Source: CAYSPU01 sp964432995
GTDB lineage: Bacteria > Verrucomicrobiota > Verrucomicrobiia > Limisphaerales > JAHDYP01
Reading direction: 5' to 3'
Length of the DNA stretch: 7,958 bases
Assembly: GCA_964432995.1 (NCBI GenBank)
Contig: CAYSPU010000265.1
Location: 1 to 7,958 of the forward strand
Shown here: piece by piece, positions 1 through 6,687 of the stretch
Numbering within the stretch: position 1 is the first letter of the stretch
Layout of the letters: each line of letters opens with the position of its first letter
The notes under the pieces: model-generated
What the model saw: the letters and a program-made list of their open reading frames with translations, nothing else
The model's database searches: none
Told to the model about the DNA's origin: nothing
Position numbers and translations under genes: made by a program

Positions 1-234
1 GATGACGGCGGTGAGGCGCATGTCTGCCGAGATTCGGGAGAACTCGATCGGGAGGCTCGGGCCGCCCGGGTGCCAACCGCCCTCGGTTCTCAGGTCCCGC
101 GGGTCCCAGATCAGCGAACCCCAACCAAGAATGGCGATGCGCACGGGCCAGCCCTTTCTCACGTTCTCTGCGACCGGGTTGTCTTCGTCTCTCGCCTTCT
201 CGTAGAGCGGTCGAACGAAAGCATCAAGCTCCAC
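1..234 (-). CDS. GGCT-like-fold protein, N-terminal part (runs off left edge)
   Basis: The minus strand is open from the intergenic region to base 1 and reads like real protein. About 30 residues after the GTG at 234 it reads RIAILGWGSLIWDPRDL. The G-[WY]-G-S-L-I-W signature near the N-terminus is typical of gamma-glutamylcyclotransferase-like (GGCT/ChaC-type) folds, where it forms the substrate-binding loop. The catalytic acidic residue would lie beyond the window, so activity cannot be judged. The start is uncertain because the frame has no upstream ATG. Candidates are GTG at 234, GTG at 162 and GTG at 144. The last has a modest purine-rich stretch (GAGAAAGGG) ahead of it and would put the signature almost at the N-terminus, as is usual. 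The residues between 234 and 145 (VELDAFVRPLYEKARDEDNP and following) also look coding, so I give the longer form. The gene lies about 100 bases downstream of the tRNA, on the same strand. Confidence 0.6.
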   Translation of the reverse strand, partial: MELDAFVRPLYEKARDEDNPVAENVRKGWPVRIAILGWGSLIWDPRDLRTEGGWHPGGPSLPIEFSRISADMRLTAVI

Positions 235-330
235 TGGAGGGAGGGGCGGCGCCGCTGATCTTGAACTGCTCCAGAGGTAGGTGGCGGGATATCGCCGTAC
301 TGGTGACCGACGGGGGCTCAGACCGTCGTT

Positions 331-420
331 TGGCGGAAGGGGTGGGATTCGAACCCACGGACCAGTTGCCCGGTCTCCTGATTTCGAGTCAGGTGCCTTA
401 AACCACTCGACCACCCTTCC
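331..420 (-). tRNA. tRNA-Ser (anticodon CGA)
   Basis: This is a complete class II tRNA on the minus strand. The 7-bp acceptor stem pairs 414-420 (GGAAGGG read 5' to 3') with 335-341. The discriminator base is G, and CCA is encoded at 331-333. The anticodon stem CCTGA/TCAGG encloses the loop CTCGAAA, which gives anticodon CGA at 384-386 and reads the serine codon UCG. The T arm is GTGGG-TTCGAAT-CCCAC (341-357). The long variable arm (GACC/GGTC stem) is as expected for serine. No second tRNA adjoins it. tRNA-Ser genes are frequent integration sites, but I see no integrase or repeated 3' end within the window. Confidence 0.97.
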
Positions 421-845
421 ACTTGCTGTCCAACAGTTTGGGCGCGGAACGGAGGCGGACCTCGACGTCCAATACTGCCCCCCGATGCTGCCCCGATTCC
501 AGGAGTGCGCACATCGGCACCATCGGACGGCAATACCAAGACCGCCCAACGTCCGTCGGACAGAATGGAGACTATCAAAGCACGCCGGAGCAACGCAAGC
601 GACGCCTGCGCTCCCGGATCCTCGCAGCGGATCTCGAGGCTGACGGCGAGTCTCCACCTGGAGGGCGGGCAACACCGTTGCCCGCGAACTCGGGCAGCGA
701 GTTCCAGCGACTGCGGCCAGACGGTGCTGGCCGCCCACCACCGGCAATTTTCGGATGCACCGGATAAGTGGCCCCGGGGTTCGGCTGTCCCCGATCAACG
801 CGCGGGCAAGCCTCGAGGGCACGCGCTGAAGCCGCACTGCCGGGC
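421..845. other. Gene-free stretch between tRNA-Ser and the PLP-enzyme gene
   Basis: No convincing protein or RNA gene was found. Short open frames exist on both strands, but their translations are Arg/Pro/Gly-rich low-complexity shadows of GC-rich DNA. The tRNA promoter should lie just right of 420, read leftwards, but no clear -35/-10 pair was identified. The 3' end of the PLP gene has a weak possible hairpin (CGGGG/CCCCG around 775-793) without a T-run, so it is not called as a terminator. Confidence 0.5.
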
Positions 846-2066
846 TCAGGCGCGGGTTCGGGATCGGGACTTCCTGTTGACCTCGCGCAGGGCCCGGTCG
901 ATATCCGTCAGCAACTCGGCCGCGGGCTCGATGCCGATGGAGAGGCGTACGGTGTTGGGTTTCACTCCGAAGATCGCGCGCCGCTCGGGCGGCATATAGA
1001 GCATCGTGGTCAGGAACGGGATGCAGATGAGCGATTCCGTTGCGCCCAGGCTGACTGCGTGGCGGATGACCCGGAGGGCGGAGATGAAGCGTTTGGCGTC
1101 CTCCTGGTCCTTGCCCACCTCGAAGGCCATCATGCCCCCGAAACCACGTTCCATCTGGCTGGCAGCCGTCCGGTGGCCGTCCGATCCCTTGAGGCCCGGA
1201 TAACAGACGTTCGAGATGCCGCGGCATCGAACCAGGTGCCGCGCCACAGTCATCGCACTGGCGGCCATGCGTTCAGCCCGCAAGGGGAAGGTCTTGAGCC
1301 CGCGCTCGAGCAGCGAAGCCGAGTTAGCATCCAGCGTGGTGCCGATGGCTTGTCGGGTGAACCAAAGCTTGTCGTAGTCCTCCTTCGACCCGGCGATGGC
1401 GCCCGCCATGAGATCGTTGTGGCCACCCAAAGCCTTGGTGGCGCTGTGGACGACCAGGTCGGCACCCAACTCCAGCGGCTTTTGGTGATACGGCGTGGCG
1501 AAGGTGTTGTCCACCACCACCATGGCGCCCTCCGGCCGGGCCATGGCCTTGATGGCGGCGACATTGATGACCTTGCAGAGCGGGTTGCTCGGGGTTTCGA
1601 GGAAAATCATCTGCGTGTTCGGCTTGAGGTAGCGCTCCAGGCGTTTCCAATCTGCGGCATCCACCCAGGTGACCTCCACGCCCAGGCGCTCGAGGATGAG
1701 CGAGACCTTGTAGTGCGCCCCGTAGATGTCGTGGAAGAGAATCAGGTGCCCGCCCGCGCGCAGATAGGTGAGGTAGACCATGGTGCAGGCCGCCATGCCG
1801 GTGGTGCACACAACGCAGTCCTCCGCCTCCTCGAGGGCGGCGATCTCCTTCTCGACCGCCCGCACGGTGGGGTTGTCGTCACGATGATACGTGTAGCCGT
1901 CGATCTCGCCGTCGGTGATTTGCCGCAGCACGTCGAAGTCGAGGTACTCGTAGTTCACCGCATTCACGATGGGGGTGACCATCGGACGGTTGCCATAGGG
2001 GGTGAGCGGGTCGGCAGGGTGCTGCCGGGCATAGTGGTGGCGCGCGGGTCTTTTCGTGGCCGTCAT
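846..2066 (-). CDS. Cys/Met-metabolism PLP-dependent enzyme (cystathionine gamma-synthase / sulfhydrylase class)
   Basis: The product has 406 residues, normal for this fold-type I PLP family, which makes or breaks C-S bonds in transsulfuration and methionine metabolism in the cytoplasm. Hallmarks seen are YTYHRDDNPT (60-69, phosphate-binding Tyr/Arg and NPT), CTTGMAA (87-93), IYGAHY with the ring-stacking Tyr115, VDNTFATPY (185-193, Asp186 for the pyridine nitrogen), HSATKALGGHND with Schiff-base Lys211, and NTVRLSIGIE with the carboxylate-binding Arg374. Start: the frame is open to 2294, but the ATG at 2066 has AGGA six bases upstream and puts the family N-terminus (PIVNAVNYEY) in the right place. 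The upstream extension is basic and family-unlike. The position of the methionine gamma-lyase cysteine (after YG) is Ala-His here, which argues against a classical lyase. Family membership is certain, but I cannot choose between cystathionine gamma-synthase, gamma-lyase and O-acyl-homoserine sulfhydrylase. No sulfur-pathway gene adjoins it. Confidence 0.93.
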   Translation of the reverse strand: MTATKRPARHHYARQHPADPLTPYGNRPMVTPIVNAVNYEYLDFDVLRQITDGEIDGYTYHRDDNPTVRAVEKEIAALEEAEDCVVCTTGMAACTMVYLTYLRAGGHLILFHDIYGAHYKVSLILERLGVEVTWVDAADWKRLERYLKPNTQMIFLETPSNPLCKVINVAAIKAMARPEGAMVVVDNTFATPYHQKPLELGADLVVHSATKALGGHNDLMAGAIAGSKEDYDKLWFTRQAIGTTLDANSASLLERGLKTFPLRAERMAASAMTVARHLVRCRGISNVCYPGLKGSDGHRTAASQMERGFGGMMAFEVGKDQEDAKRFISALRVIRHAVSLGATESLICIPFLTTMLYMPPERRAIFGVKPNTVRLSIGIEPAAELLTDIDRALREVNRKSRSRTRA

Positions 2067-2148
2067 GTCAATTCCTGGTTTCGTCACCGCAGGGTTGTCG
2101 CTTTCGTGCCGAATGCACCCTCTGATTGAGCCACAGCCCGCCGCAAAG

Positions 2149-2183
2149 GCGCGAACCTTTTTTCTGTTGCGCGATCCCTTTTT
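2149..2183. repeat. Imperfect 20-base-period direct repeat, two copies
   Basis: GCGCGAACCTTTTTT at 2149-2163 recurs as GCGCGATCCCTTTTT at 2169-2183, with 13 of 15 bases matching and a spacing of exactly 20. It lies about 85-115 bases upstream of the PLP gene start. It may be a degenerate intergenic repeat or a promoter-region duplication. The flanking AAAGG-cgcgaa-CCTTT could fold weakly, with a T-run on the plus strand. Confidence 0.4.
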
Positions 2184-2388
2184 CCTGCCTTCGTCGGAGA
2201 TGAAAGCGGCGCGGCGGCGCACGCACTCCACGACGCTGGCGCGACGGCGATCGGAGTCTGACATCTTGACCCGCGCCACCTTTGGTCCGCCCACTGCCTC
2301 GACCGCCGTCTCGACATCGGGCGGATCCGGTGATATGAGTGCGGATGTTTCGGGGCGGCGCGAGTAGGCGCAACGGGGCGTACGTGCG

Positions 2389-2411
2389 GGCGCGTCCTGA
2401 GAGCACGCGCC
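2389..2411 (+). promoter_or_regulatory. Hairpin / inverted repeat upstream of the winged-helix gene
   Basis: GGCGCGT (2389-2395) and ACGCGCC (2405-2411) form a perfect 7-bp inverted repeat with a 9-base loop, ending 39 bases before the ATG at 2451. It could be an operator for the small DNA-binding protein it precedes, or a hairpin in its leader. Chance is also possible in DNA this GC-rich. Confidence 0.3.
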
Positions 2412-2450
2412 TTCCTGGTCGAGGCACGTGGGTCACTACTGGCAACAACT

Positions 2451-2657
2451 ATGGAACAGGAAATCCTCCAGCTTCTCCAACAGTGTCCGGGCCAGTTGTT
2501 CTCGACCAAGGAGGTCGGCAAGAAGATCGATCGGAATCAGTTCCGGGAGAACGCGACTTGGGCCCGACCGCACCTGGAGAACCTGCGCCTGCAGGGTCTC
2601 ATTGAGTTCGACGACAGCGGTTACTACCTATTCCCCAAGCCGCGCCAGGAGTTCTGA
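2451..2657 (+). CDS. Small winged-helix-like protein of unknown function
   Basis: The product has 68 residues with unbiased, protein-like composition. It reads as a compact winged-helix pattern: helix 1 EQEILQLLQQCPG (2-14), helix 2 STKEVGKKID (18-27), a recognition-helix candidate around WARPHLENLRLQGLIE (37-52), and a beta wing DDSGYYLFPK (54-63). The pattern resembles MarR/ArsR-type winged helices cut down to the minimal fold, and a DNA-binding role is inferred only from that. There is no signal or membrane segment. No Shine-Dalgarno site precedes the ATG, and no in-frame alternative start was found nearby, so translation may be leaderless or SD-independent. It is the only complete plus-strand gene here and converges on the oxidoreductase gene with a 20-base gap that holds no evident terminator. 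Confidence 0.75.
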   Translation: MEQEILQLLQQCPGQLFSTKEVGKKIDRNQFRENATWARPHLENLRLQGLIEFDDSGYYLFPKPRQEF

Positions 2658-2677
2658 CGGGGGTCAGGGGGAGCTAC

Positions 2678-4006
2678 TCAGTCCACGTAGGGGGGGCGCA
2701 TCGCGCGCGCGCGCAGGCGGTTGGCTTCGGGGTCGCCCGGAAACTCAGCCGTGAGCAGATCGAACTTCAAGTTCCGCTTCAGTTGCTCGCAGATGTCCGC
2801 TGCCAGGCAGATGCACATGGACCGATACATCACCGCGGGATTCGCCACGGTGAGACGGCGCGACCGGACGCAGTCGAAGAAATCCCGTGCGTGGTTCAGC
2901 GGCCGTTGGGTCCTGGCCGTGTAGTCGTCCAGCACCTTTCGGTAGTCCCGCAACAGGGACGGTGAGGAGACCTCGGTTCGGGAATAGCCGTCGGCGGTGG
3001 CGGCCCATCCCTCGGGGCCGTCGAAGCGTTCGCCACAGGCGCCATGCCAATACTGGCACGGATCCCACACGGAGCCGGCCACGCGGAACAGGACCAGTTT
3101 CACGCCGTTGGACAAACGCGTCACCATCGTCGCATCCGGCCCCGCATACTCGAACTCGATGGTGGAGACCTGCGTCATGTCGAGTCCGGCGAGGGCCTGA
3201 GCCACCGTATGGGCGCCCCACATGGCGACGTCGGTGGCGAAATCGTGGAAGTGATACCACCCTCCCCCATTCACATAGCCGCTGTTGTAGGGCCGCCAGG
3301 GACAGGGGCCGAGCCAGAGATCCCAGTCCAGTTGGTCCTTGGACGGCTCCGGTTCGGCCGGCAGCCAGTCGTGGCGCAATCCGTCCCGCCACCGGCAATC
3401 GGCGTAGACGGTGTGAATCGGGCCCAGCCGGCCGGCGCGGGCCATTTCGATGGCGAAGACGTGCGGCGGTTCGCTGAGCCGCTGGGCGCCGGTTTGATAG
3501 ACCCGGGCGTAGCGTCGGGCGGTTTGCACGACCATGCGGCCCTGCGCCATCGTAAGGCAGGCGGGTTTCTCGCAGTACACATCCTTGCCGGCCCGCATCG
3601 CCAGGACCGACGCCAGCGCGTGCCAGCGGTCCCCGGTCGCAATCAATACGGCATCCACATCCGTCCGCTCCGCCAGGAACTGGCGCAGATCGCCGTAGAC
3701 GGCGCAGTCCTTGTTGCCTTGTTTGCCGTCCACCACGTTCTTGGCGGCATCGCGCCGGCTCTTCAGGGCATCGCAGACCGCGACCCACTGCACCTGCCGT
3801 TCGGTCATCATCCAGGTCAGATCATAGGAGCCACGGCCGCCGAGTCCGATGCCGCCCATCACAATGCGTTCGCTGGGGGCCACGGCGCCGTCGCGCCCCA
3901 GCGCGGCCGCCGGGACGACATCCGGCAGCGCCACCACACCGGTCGCCATCGCCCCTCGTGCCAGGAACTGCCGCCGCGTGCACTTCAGACCATGCTCCAT
4001 GCTCAT
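2678..4006 (-). CDS. Tat-signal Gfo/Idh/MocA family oxidoreductase
   Basis: The product has 442 residues. A Tat signal lies at the N-terminus (CTRRQFLARGAMATGVVALP, 9-28), so export of a folded, cofactor-loaded enzyme is expected. The NAD(P)-binding Rossmann motif is GGIGLGGRG (51-59), and the family's CEKP motif is at 145-148, followed by a typical LTMAQ. The C-terminal substrate domain has DWDLWLGPCPWRPYN (227-241), HFHDFATDVAMWGAH (252-266) and the usual HARDFFDCVRSRR (372-384). The family oxidises, reduces or epimerises sugars and polyols using NAD(P); the substrate here is unknown. The ATG at 4006 has AAGGGA eight bases upstream, and a second ATG six bases further in is possible. The gene lies 165 bases downstream of the methyltransferase gene on the same strand and could share its transcript. 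The intervening bases stay in frame (see that entry). Confidence 0.93.
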   Translation of the reverse strand: MSMEHGLKCTRRQFLARGAMATGVVALPDVVPAAALGRDGAVAPSERIVMGGIGLGGRGSYDLTWMMTERQVQWVAVCDALKSRRDAAKNVVDGKQGNKDCAVYGDLRQFLAERTDVDAVLIATGDRWHALASVLAMRAGKDVYCEKPACLTMAQGRMVVQTARRYARVYQTGAQRLSEPPHVFAIEMARAGRLGPIHTVYADCRWRDGLRHDWLPAEPEPSKDQLDWDLWLGPCPWRPYNSGYVNGGGWYHFHDFATDVAMWGAHTVAQALAGLDMTQVSTIEFEYAGPDATMVTRLSNGVKLVLFRVAGSVWDPCQYWHGACGERFDGPEGWAATADGYSRTEVSSPSLLRDYRKVLDDYTARTQRPLNHARDFFDCVRSRRLTVANPAVMYRSMCICLAADICEQLKRNLKFDLLTAEFPGDPEANRLRARAMRPPYVD

Positions 4007-4171
4007 AGGCTTGTTCCCTTCCCATTCATGCTTGTGGCGCCCATGATGGGCTCGTTGGGCAGAAACGGACAGAGAAAACGGCGGGCCGGGGAATGTCGCA
4101 GTGCATCCGGAGGTTGTCGGGCACCAGTCCCCGTCGGTGGGGTAGACTGCGCCGCCGCAATGGGGGCAACA
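4007..4171 (-). other. In-frame Cys-rich spacer between methyltransferase stop and oxidoreductase start
   Basis: Read on the minus strand directly after the TGA at 4174-4172, the same frame stays open for 55 codons and joins the oxidoreductase ATG. It begins CCPHCGGAVYPTDGDWCP and continues TTSGC, a CxxC...C...C pattern like a zinc ribbon. No ATG, GTG or TTG in this frame could start it independently. It may be a decayed C-terminal zinc-binding tail of the methyltransferase, a readthrough extension, or chance: 55 stop-free codons are not rare at this GC content. Confidence 0.3.
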
Positions 4172-5173
4172 TCAAGATGCGCCCGGAATATCGGTGGCCC
4201 TCTGGACGAGGAAAAGGCCCTCTTCCGCGCAGGGTGAAATCCAGCGGGCGGCCGCGCCCAGGCCGTGGGGCGCGAGCATGTCCTCCACCAATGCCGGAGT
4301 GTGCCGGTACGAGAAGAAGAGACGCAGGACATCGGCCGGTCGAAACCCAAACGCATCTCCGTCAACGCGCACCTCTCGCTCCTGCGCGAACCGGAAGTAG
4401 ACCGCGATGCGCAGAAGCCCCAGAGGGCCGGGATGCTCTTCGATGCGGAACGTCATCGCTCCGTCCTCTTTCGCGACGCCCAACTCGGTCAGAAACGTCA
4501 TCAACCAGTCTCGAGTCAGCTCGTTGTCATAGAGCGGGAGCACGTGTTCCACCCCTTTTCGGTAGTCGCTTCCCGGCGCCAGGTTGGCGCTGCACAGGAG
4601 GTAATCCCCGGGCTGAACCAACGCCGCCAGTCTCGGGAGGATCGTTTCGGGCTCGAAATTGGGCAGCATGCCCAGGAACGTGAGGAGACGGGTTTCCCCC
4701 GGCACCGCCCCCTCCCGGATGACCGCTGGCAGATCTTCAGCGTTCGCCAGGTCGCACACGAGGGGAGAGCAGTGTTCCGGCGGGATCATTCTGCCGGCGG
4801 TTTGCCATGCCTTGACCACCAGCGCGGCGCTCACGTCCACGGGCGTGTAGCGCCGGGTTCGTCCCTCGAGCTGTTCCATGAGGGCACAGTCCTTGGCCCC
4901 GCCGCCGCACCCGAGGCCAATCACGTGCAGTGGTCCCGGGCCCACCCATTCCGCCGTCTGCTCGAAAGCCCGCTGGTACGTGGCCGCGACATCCGGGCGC
5001 GTTCGCGCGGGAGAGCAGGCCTCGTGCACGGCGAGCCATTTCCGGGCTTGCCGGTCGCCTTCGTAATGGAACTTGTGCTGGACCGCGCACCGGCGCAGCG
5101 AGTCCAACAGGTCGCGGCGCACCGCGTCCGGGAATTGGCTGGGATGGATGGCAACGCGGACGACGGCGGACAT
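4172..5173 (-). CDS. EgtD-like (histidine-specific-type) SAM-dependent methyltransferase
   Basis: The product has 333 residues, close to EgtD's length of about 320, and has no signal, so it is cytoplasmic. The family (Methyltransf_33) includes EgtD, which trimethylates histidine for ergothioneine. Seen here are SAM motif VIGLGCGGGAKD (84-95), PVDVSAALV (111-119), FLGMLPNFEP (166-175, matching EgtD's FLGSTIGN segment with Asn172 in place of the substrate-binding Asn), LVQPGDYLLC (185-194), and YDNELTRDWL (215-224) matching the YDD...F segment. The start ATG at 5173 has AGGA five bases upstream. The frame stays open far upstream, but that part is antisense-like shadow of the isomerase-like gene. 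It sits 14 bases after that gene's stop, which supports co-transcription. No egtB or other ergothioneine gene is in view, and the FLG segment is one residue shorter than in EgtD. Family is confident; histidine as substrate is unproven. Confidence 0.88.
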   Translation of the reverse strand: MSAVVRVAIHPSQFPDAVRRDLLDSLRRCAVQHKFHYEGDRQARKWLAVHEACSPARTRPDVAATYQRAFEQTAEWVGPGPLHVIGLGCGGGAKDCALMEQLEGRTRRYTPVDVSAALVVKAWQTAGRMIPPEHCSPLVCDLANAEDLPAVIREGAVPGETRLLTFLGMLPNFEPETILPRLAALVQPGDYLLCSANLAPGSDYRKGVEHVLPLYDNELTRDWLMTFLTELGVAKEDGAMTFRIEEHPGPLGLLRIAVYFRFAQEREVRVDGDAFGFRPADVLRLFFSYRHTPALVEDMLAPHGLGAAARWISPCAEEGLFLVQRATDIPGAS

Positions 5174-5187
5174 GGAGTTCCTGCTGG

Positions 5188-6687
5188 TTACGCCTCGTTG
5201 ACCAACCGCGTGTCGGTGAAGCGCGCGAAGCGCTGGAGGTCCGGGACGAGGTCGCCGTAGCAGGTCACACGATGCAGCCCTTGGGACCAGTTCTGCCAGA
5301 GCTTCCGGGGGTCTCCATCCACCCGCACGGTGATCTTCGTGCGGCAACCTCGATCGGTCATTGGCGTGTCGATGATCTCTCCGCCAAAGAACAACAACTG
5401 ATCGGCGTCGGCAAAGATGGCCTGCGTCACCTTCTGGCCGACGCGCATGCGGACCTGGGGGACGCAGCCTTCCTGTCGCTCCATGATGGTGCGGAGCCAG
5501 TAGGGCGCCGGCTTGCCCTCCGGCCCATCCATCTTCCGCGTTCCCAGGCAATGGGCCAGAATGATGCCATGCACGGACTCGTCCATGGTCGGATCGCTGA
5601 TGAAGCCGGGGCGTCCGGAGAGTCCCTGGAGCAGGATGAAGGTCAGGGCACTCCGGAGATCGGACTCGCAGATGCCGCCCCAGCCGAGGTCGTTGAGCCG
5701 AACGAAGCCGACACACGGGAACGCCGGCAGTTGTCGGTACATCGTGCCGTAGCAGTCCGCCGTCACCACGGTCGCCCGTTCTTCGTCCAGCAACCGCTGG
5801 AAGGCCAACGCCAGGCGGCAGGACTTGAAGATTTCCTCCCGCGAGGGCTCGATGACCTTCACCGCCTGGCGAATCCAGCGTCGGGTCTCTTGCTCCGCCG
5901 CCGCCACGTCGATCGCCTCGTAGGCGGCGAGCACCCGCTCGCGATCGACCGGCTGCACGGTCGTTCCGAACTTCCTGATGACGGCCTGCACTGGTTCCGC
6001 GATCCCGGATCGACTGGTGATGTTCAGGATCTTCGCCTCCCGCAGATGATGCATCGCGCGGAAGGGCCGGACGGCCACGCCCAGTTGGCTCAGGTCGCTC
6101 GTCAGCATGCACTCCAACCATTTCCCGTTGGTCCCCTGACGCAGCGCGCCGAACGCGGTCCACTCGTGCCCCGAATACGGCGCGGCAAACAGGACCGTCG
6201 GTTTCTGACTCGCAAGGAGCCCTTCCAGGATCTCCCGCACGCCCATCGACAAGTGGATCGCCAGGATCCCGTCCACGTCGCGCAGCCGTTCTCGCAGCGG
6301 TTCGACCTGAGCCTTTTCCGACAGAAGCTCGCTGAGGACGAAGTCGATGTCGGCGAACTCGCCTGGCCGGCGGTTGAACTCGGTTTCATACCGGCGTCGT
6401 TCGGTTTGCAGATCGAGCGCGGGCGTCGGCCAATGTGCCCCCGGCTTCCCCAAGTACAGTCTGGCGACGCGGACCTTGGATCCGCGGCAACCCGGGCTGA
6501 CCAGGGCGGGGCCAGGCGTCTCGGCGGCACCGCCAAAGAGGGCCTGGCTGTGGGCACACAGCGCGCAACCTCCGGTCAGGAAGGCTGCTCGCTGGAAGAA
6601 GTCCCGGCGGTTGAAAGGCGTCCCACAAGGAGTGGGGCTGGGCTCATCCAACGGGAGAACGGCTGGGCAAGGAGTGGTGGGCTGCAT
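5188..6687 (-). CDS. Tat-signal L-fucose/L-arabinose isomerase-like protein
   Basis: The product has 499 residues. The N-terminus has a Tat motif NRRDFFQRAAFLTGG (26-40), then Cys41 and Cys44, so a lipid anchor is conceivable but the lipobox is poor. The central and C-terminal parts follow the L-fucose isomerase fold. ESDLRSALTFILLQGLSG (341-358) matches the CExDxxGALT segment, with Glu341 as first metal ligand, then Asp365 in GFISDPTMDE as the second. GLHRVTCYGDLVPDLQRFA (470-488) matches the C-terminal NHGAVTYGH segment, with His472 as third. These enzymes convert aldoses to ketoses with a divalent metal in the cytoplasm, so a Tat-exported version is unusual; the role may be binding or a different reaction. 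Start: ATG at 6687 places the signal 25 residues in. The frame is open to an ATG at 6855, but that stretch overlaps an inverted repeat. No clear Shine-Dalgarno site is seen. The methyltransferase gene follows after 14 bases. Confidence 0.8.
   Translation of the reverse strand: MQPTTPCPAVLPLDEPSPTPCGTPFNRRDFFQRAAFLTGGCALCAHSQALFGGAAETPGPALVSPGCRGSKVRVARLYLGKPGAHWPTPALDLQTERRRYETEFNRRPGEFADIDFVLSELLSEKAQVEPLRERLRDVDGILAIHLSMGVREILEGLLASQKPTVLFAAPYSGHEWTAFGALRQGTNGKWLECMLTSDLSQLGVAVRPFRAMHHLREAKILNITSRSGIAEPVQAVIRKFGTTVQPVDRERVLAAYEAIDVAAAEQETRRWIRQAVKVIEPSREEIFKSCRLALAFQRLLDEERATVVTADCYGTMYRQLPAFPCVGFVRLNDLGWGGICESDLRSALTFILLQGLSGRPGFISDPTMDESVHGIILAHCLGTRKMDGPEGKPAPYWLRTIMERQEGCVPQVRMRVGQKVTQAIFADADQLLFFGGEIIDTPMTDRGCRTKITVRVDGDPRKLWQNWSQGLHRVTCYGDLVPDLQRFARFTDTRLVNEA

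Larger units (their letters stand above)
2067..2450. other. Intergenic region between divergent genes, with small repeats
   Basis: This 384-base stretch separates the leftward PLP gene from the rightward winged-helix gene, so both promoters should be here. Both strands have open frames across it, but neither translation resembles a protein family. It holds an imperfect 20-base-period direct repeat (2149-2183) and a hairpin (2389-2411), listed separately. I see no SAM-I, SAM-II or cobalamin riboswitch signature upstream of the PLP gene. Confidence 0.5.

Noticed and set aside
775..793. Intrinsic terminator after the PLP gene
   Set aside because: Only a 5-bp stem with no T-run in the direction of transcription.
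768..2129. Plus-strand open frame of 453 codons
   Set aside because: It is antisense to the PLP enzyme, whose family motifs are unmistakable; the plus translation is rich in His, Gly, Arg and Val with no known domain.
2067..2294. N-terminal extension of the PLP enzyme frame to an ATG at 2294
   Set aside because: The extension is basic and unlike the family; the ATG at 2066 has a well-spaced AGGA and gives normal length.
4124..4173. Separate small gene starting at the ATG that overlaps the methyltransferase TGA
   Set aside because: Its translation is Arg/Pro-rich and unlike protein, whereas the neighbouring frame carries the Cys pattern; no support for a gene.
3044..4237. Plus-strand open frame of 397 codons
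   Set aside because: It is a shadow opposite the oxidoreductase, with no family features.
5174..6163. 330-codon upstream extension of the methyltransferase frame
   Set aside because: It overlaps the isomerase-like gene in another frame and reads as Arg/Gly/Pro-rich shadow; the ATG at 5173 has its own ribosome site.
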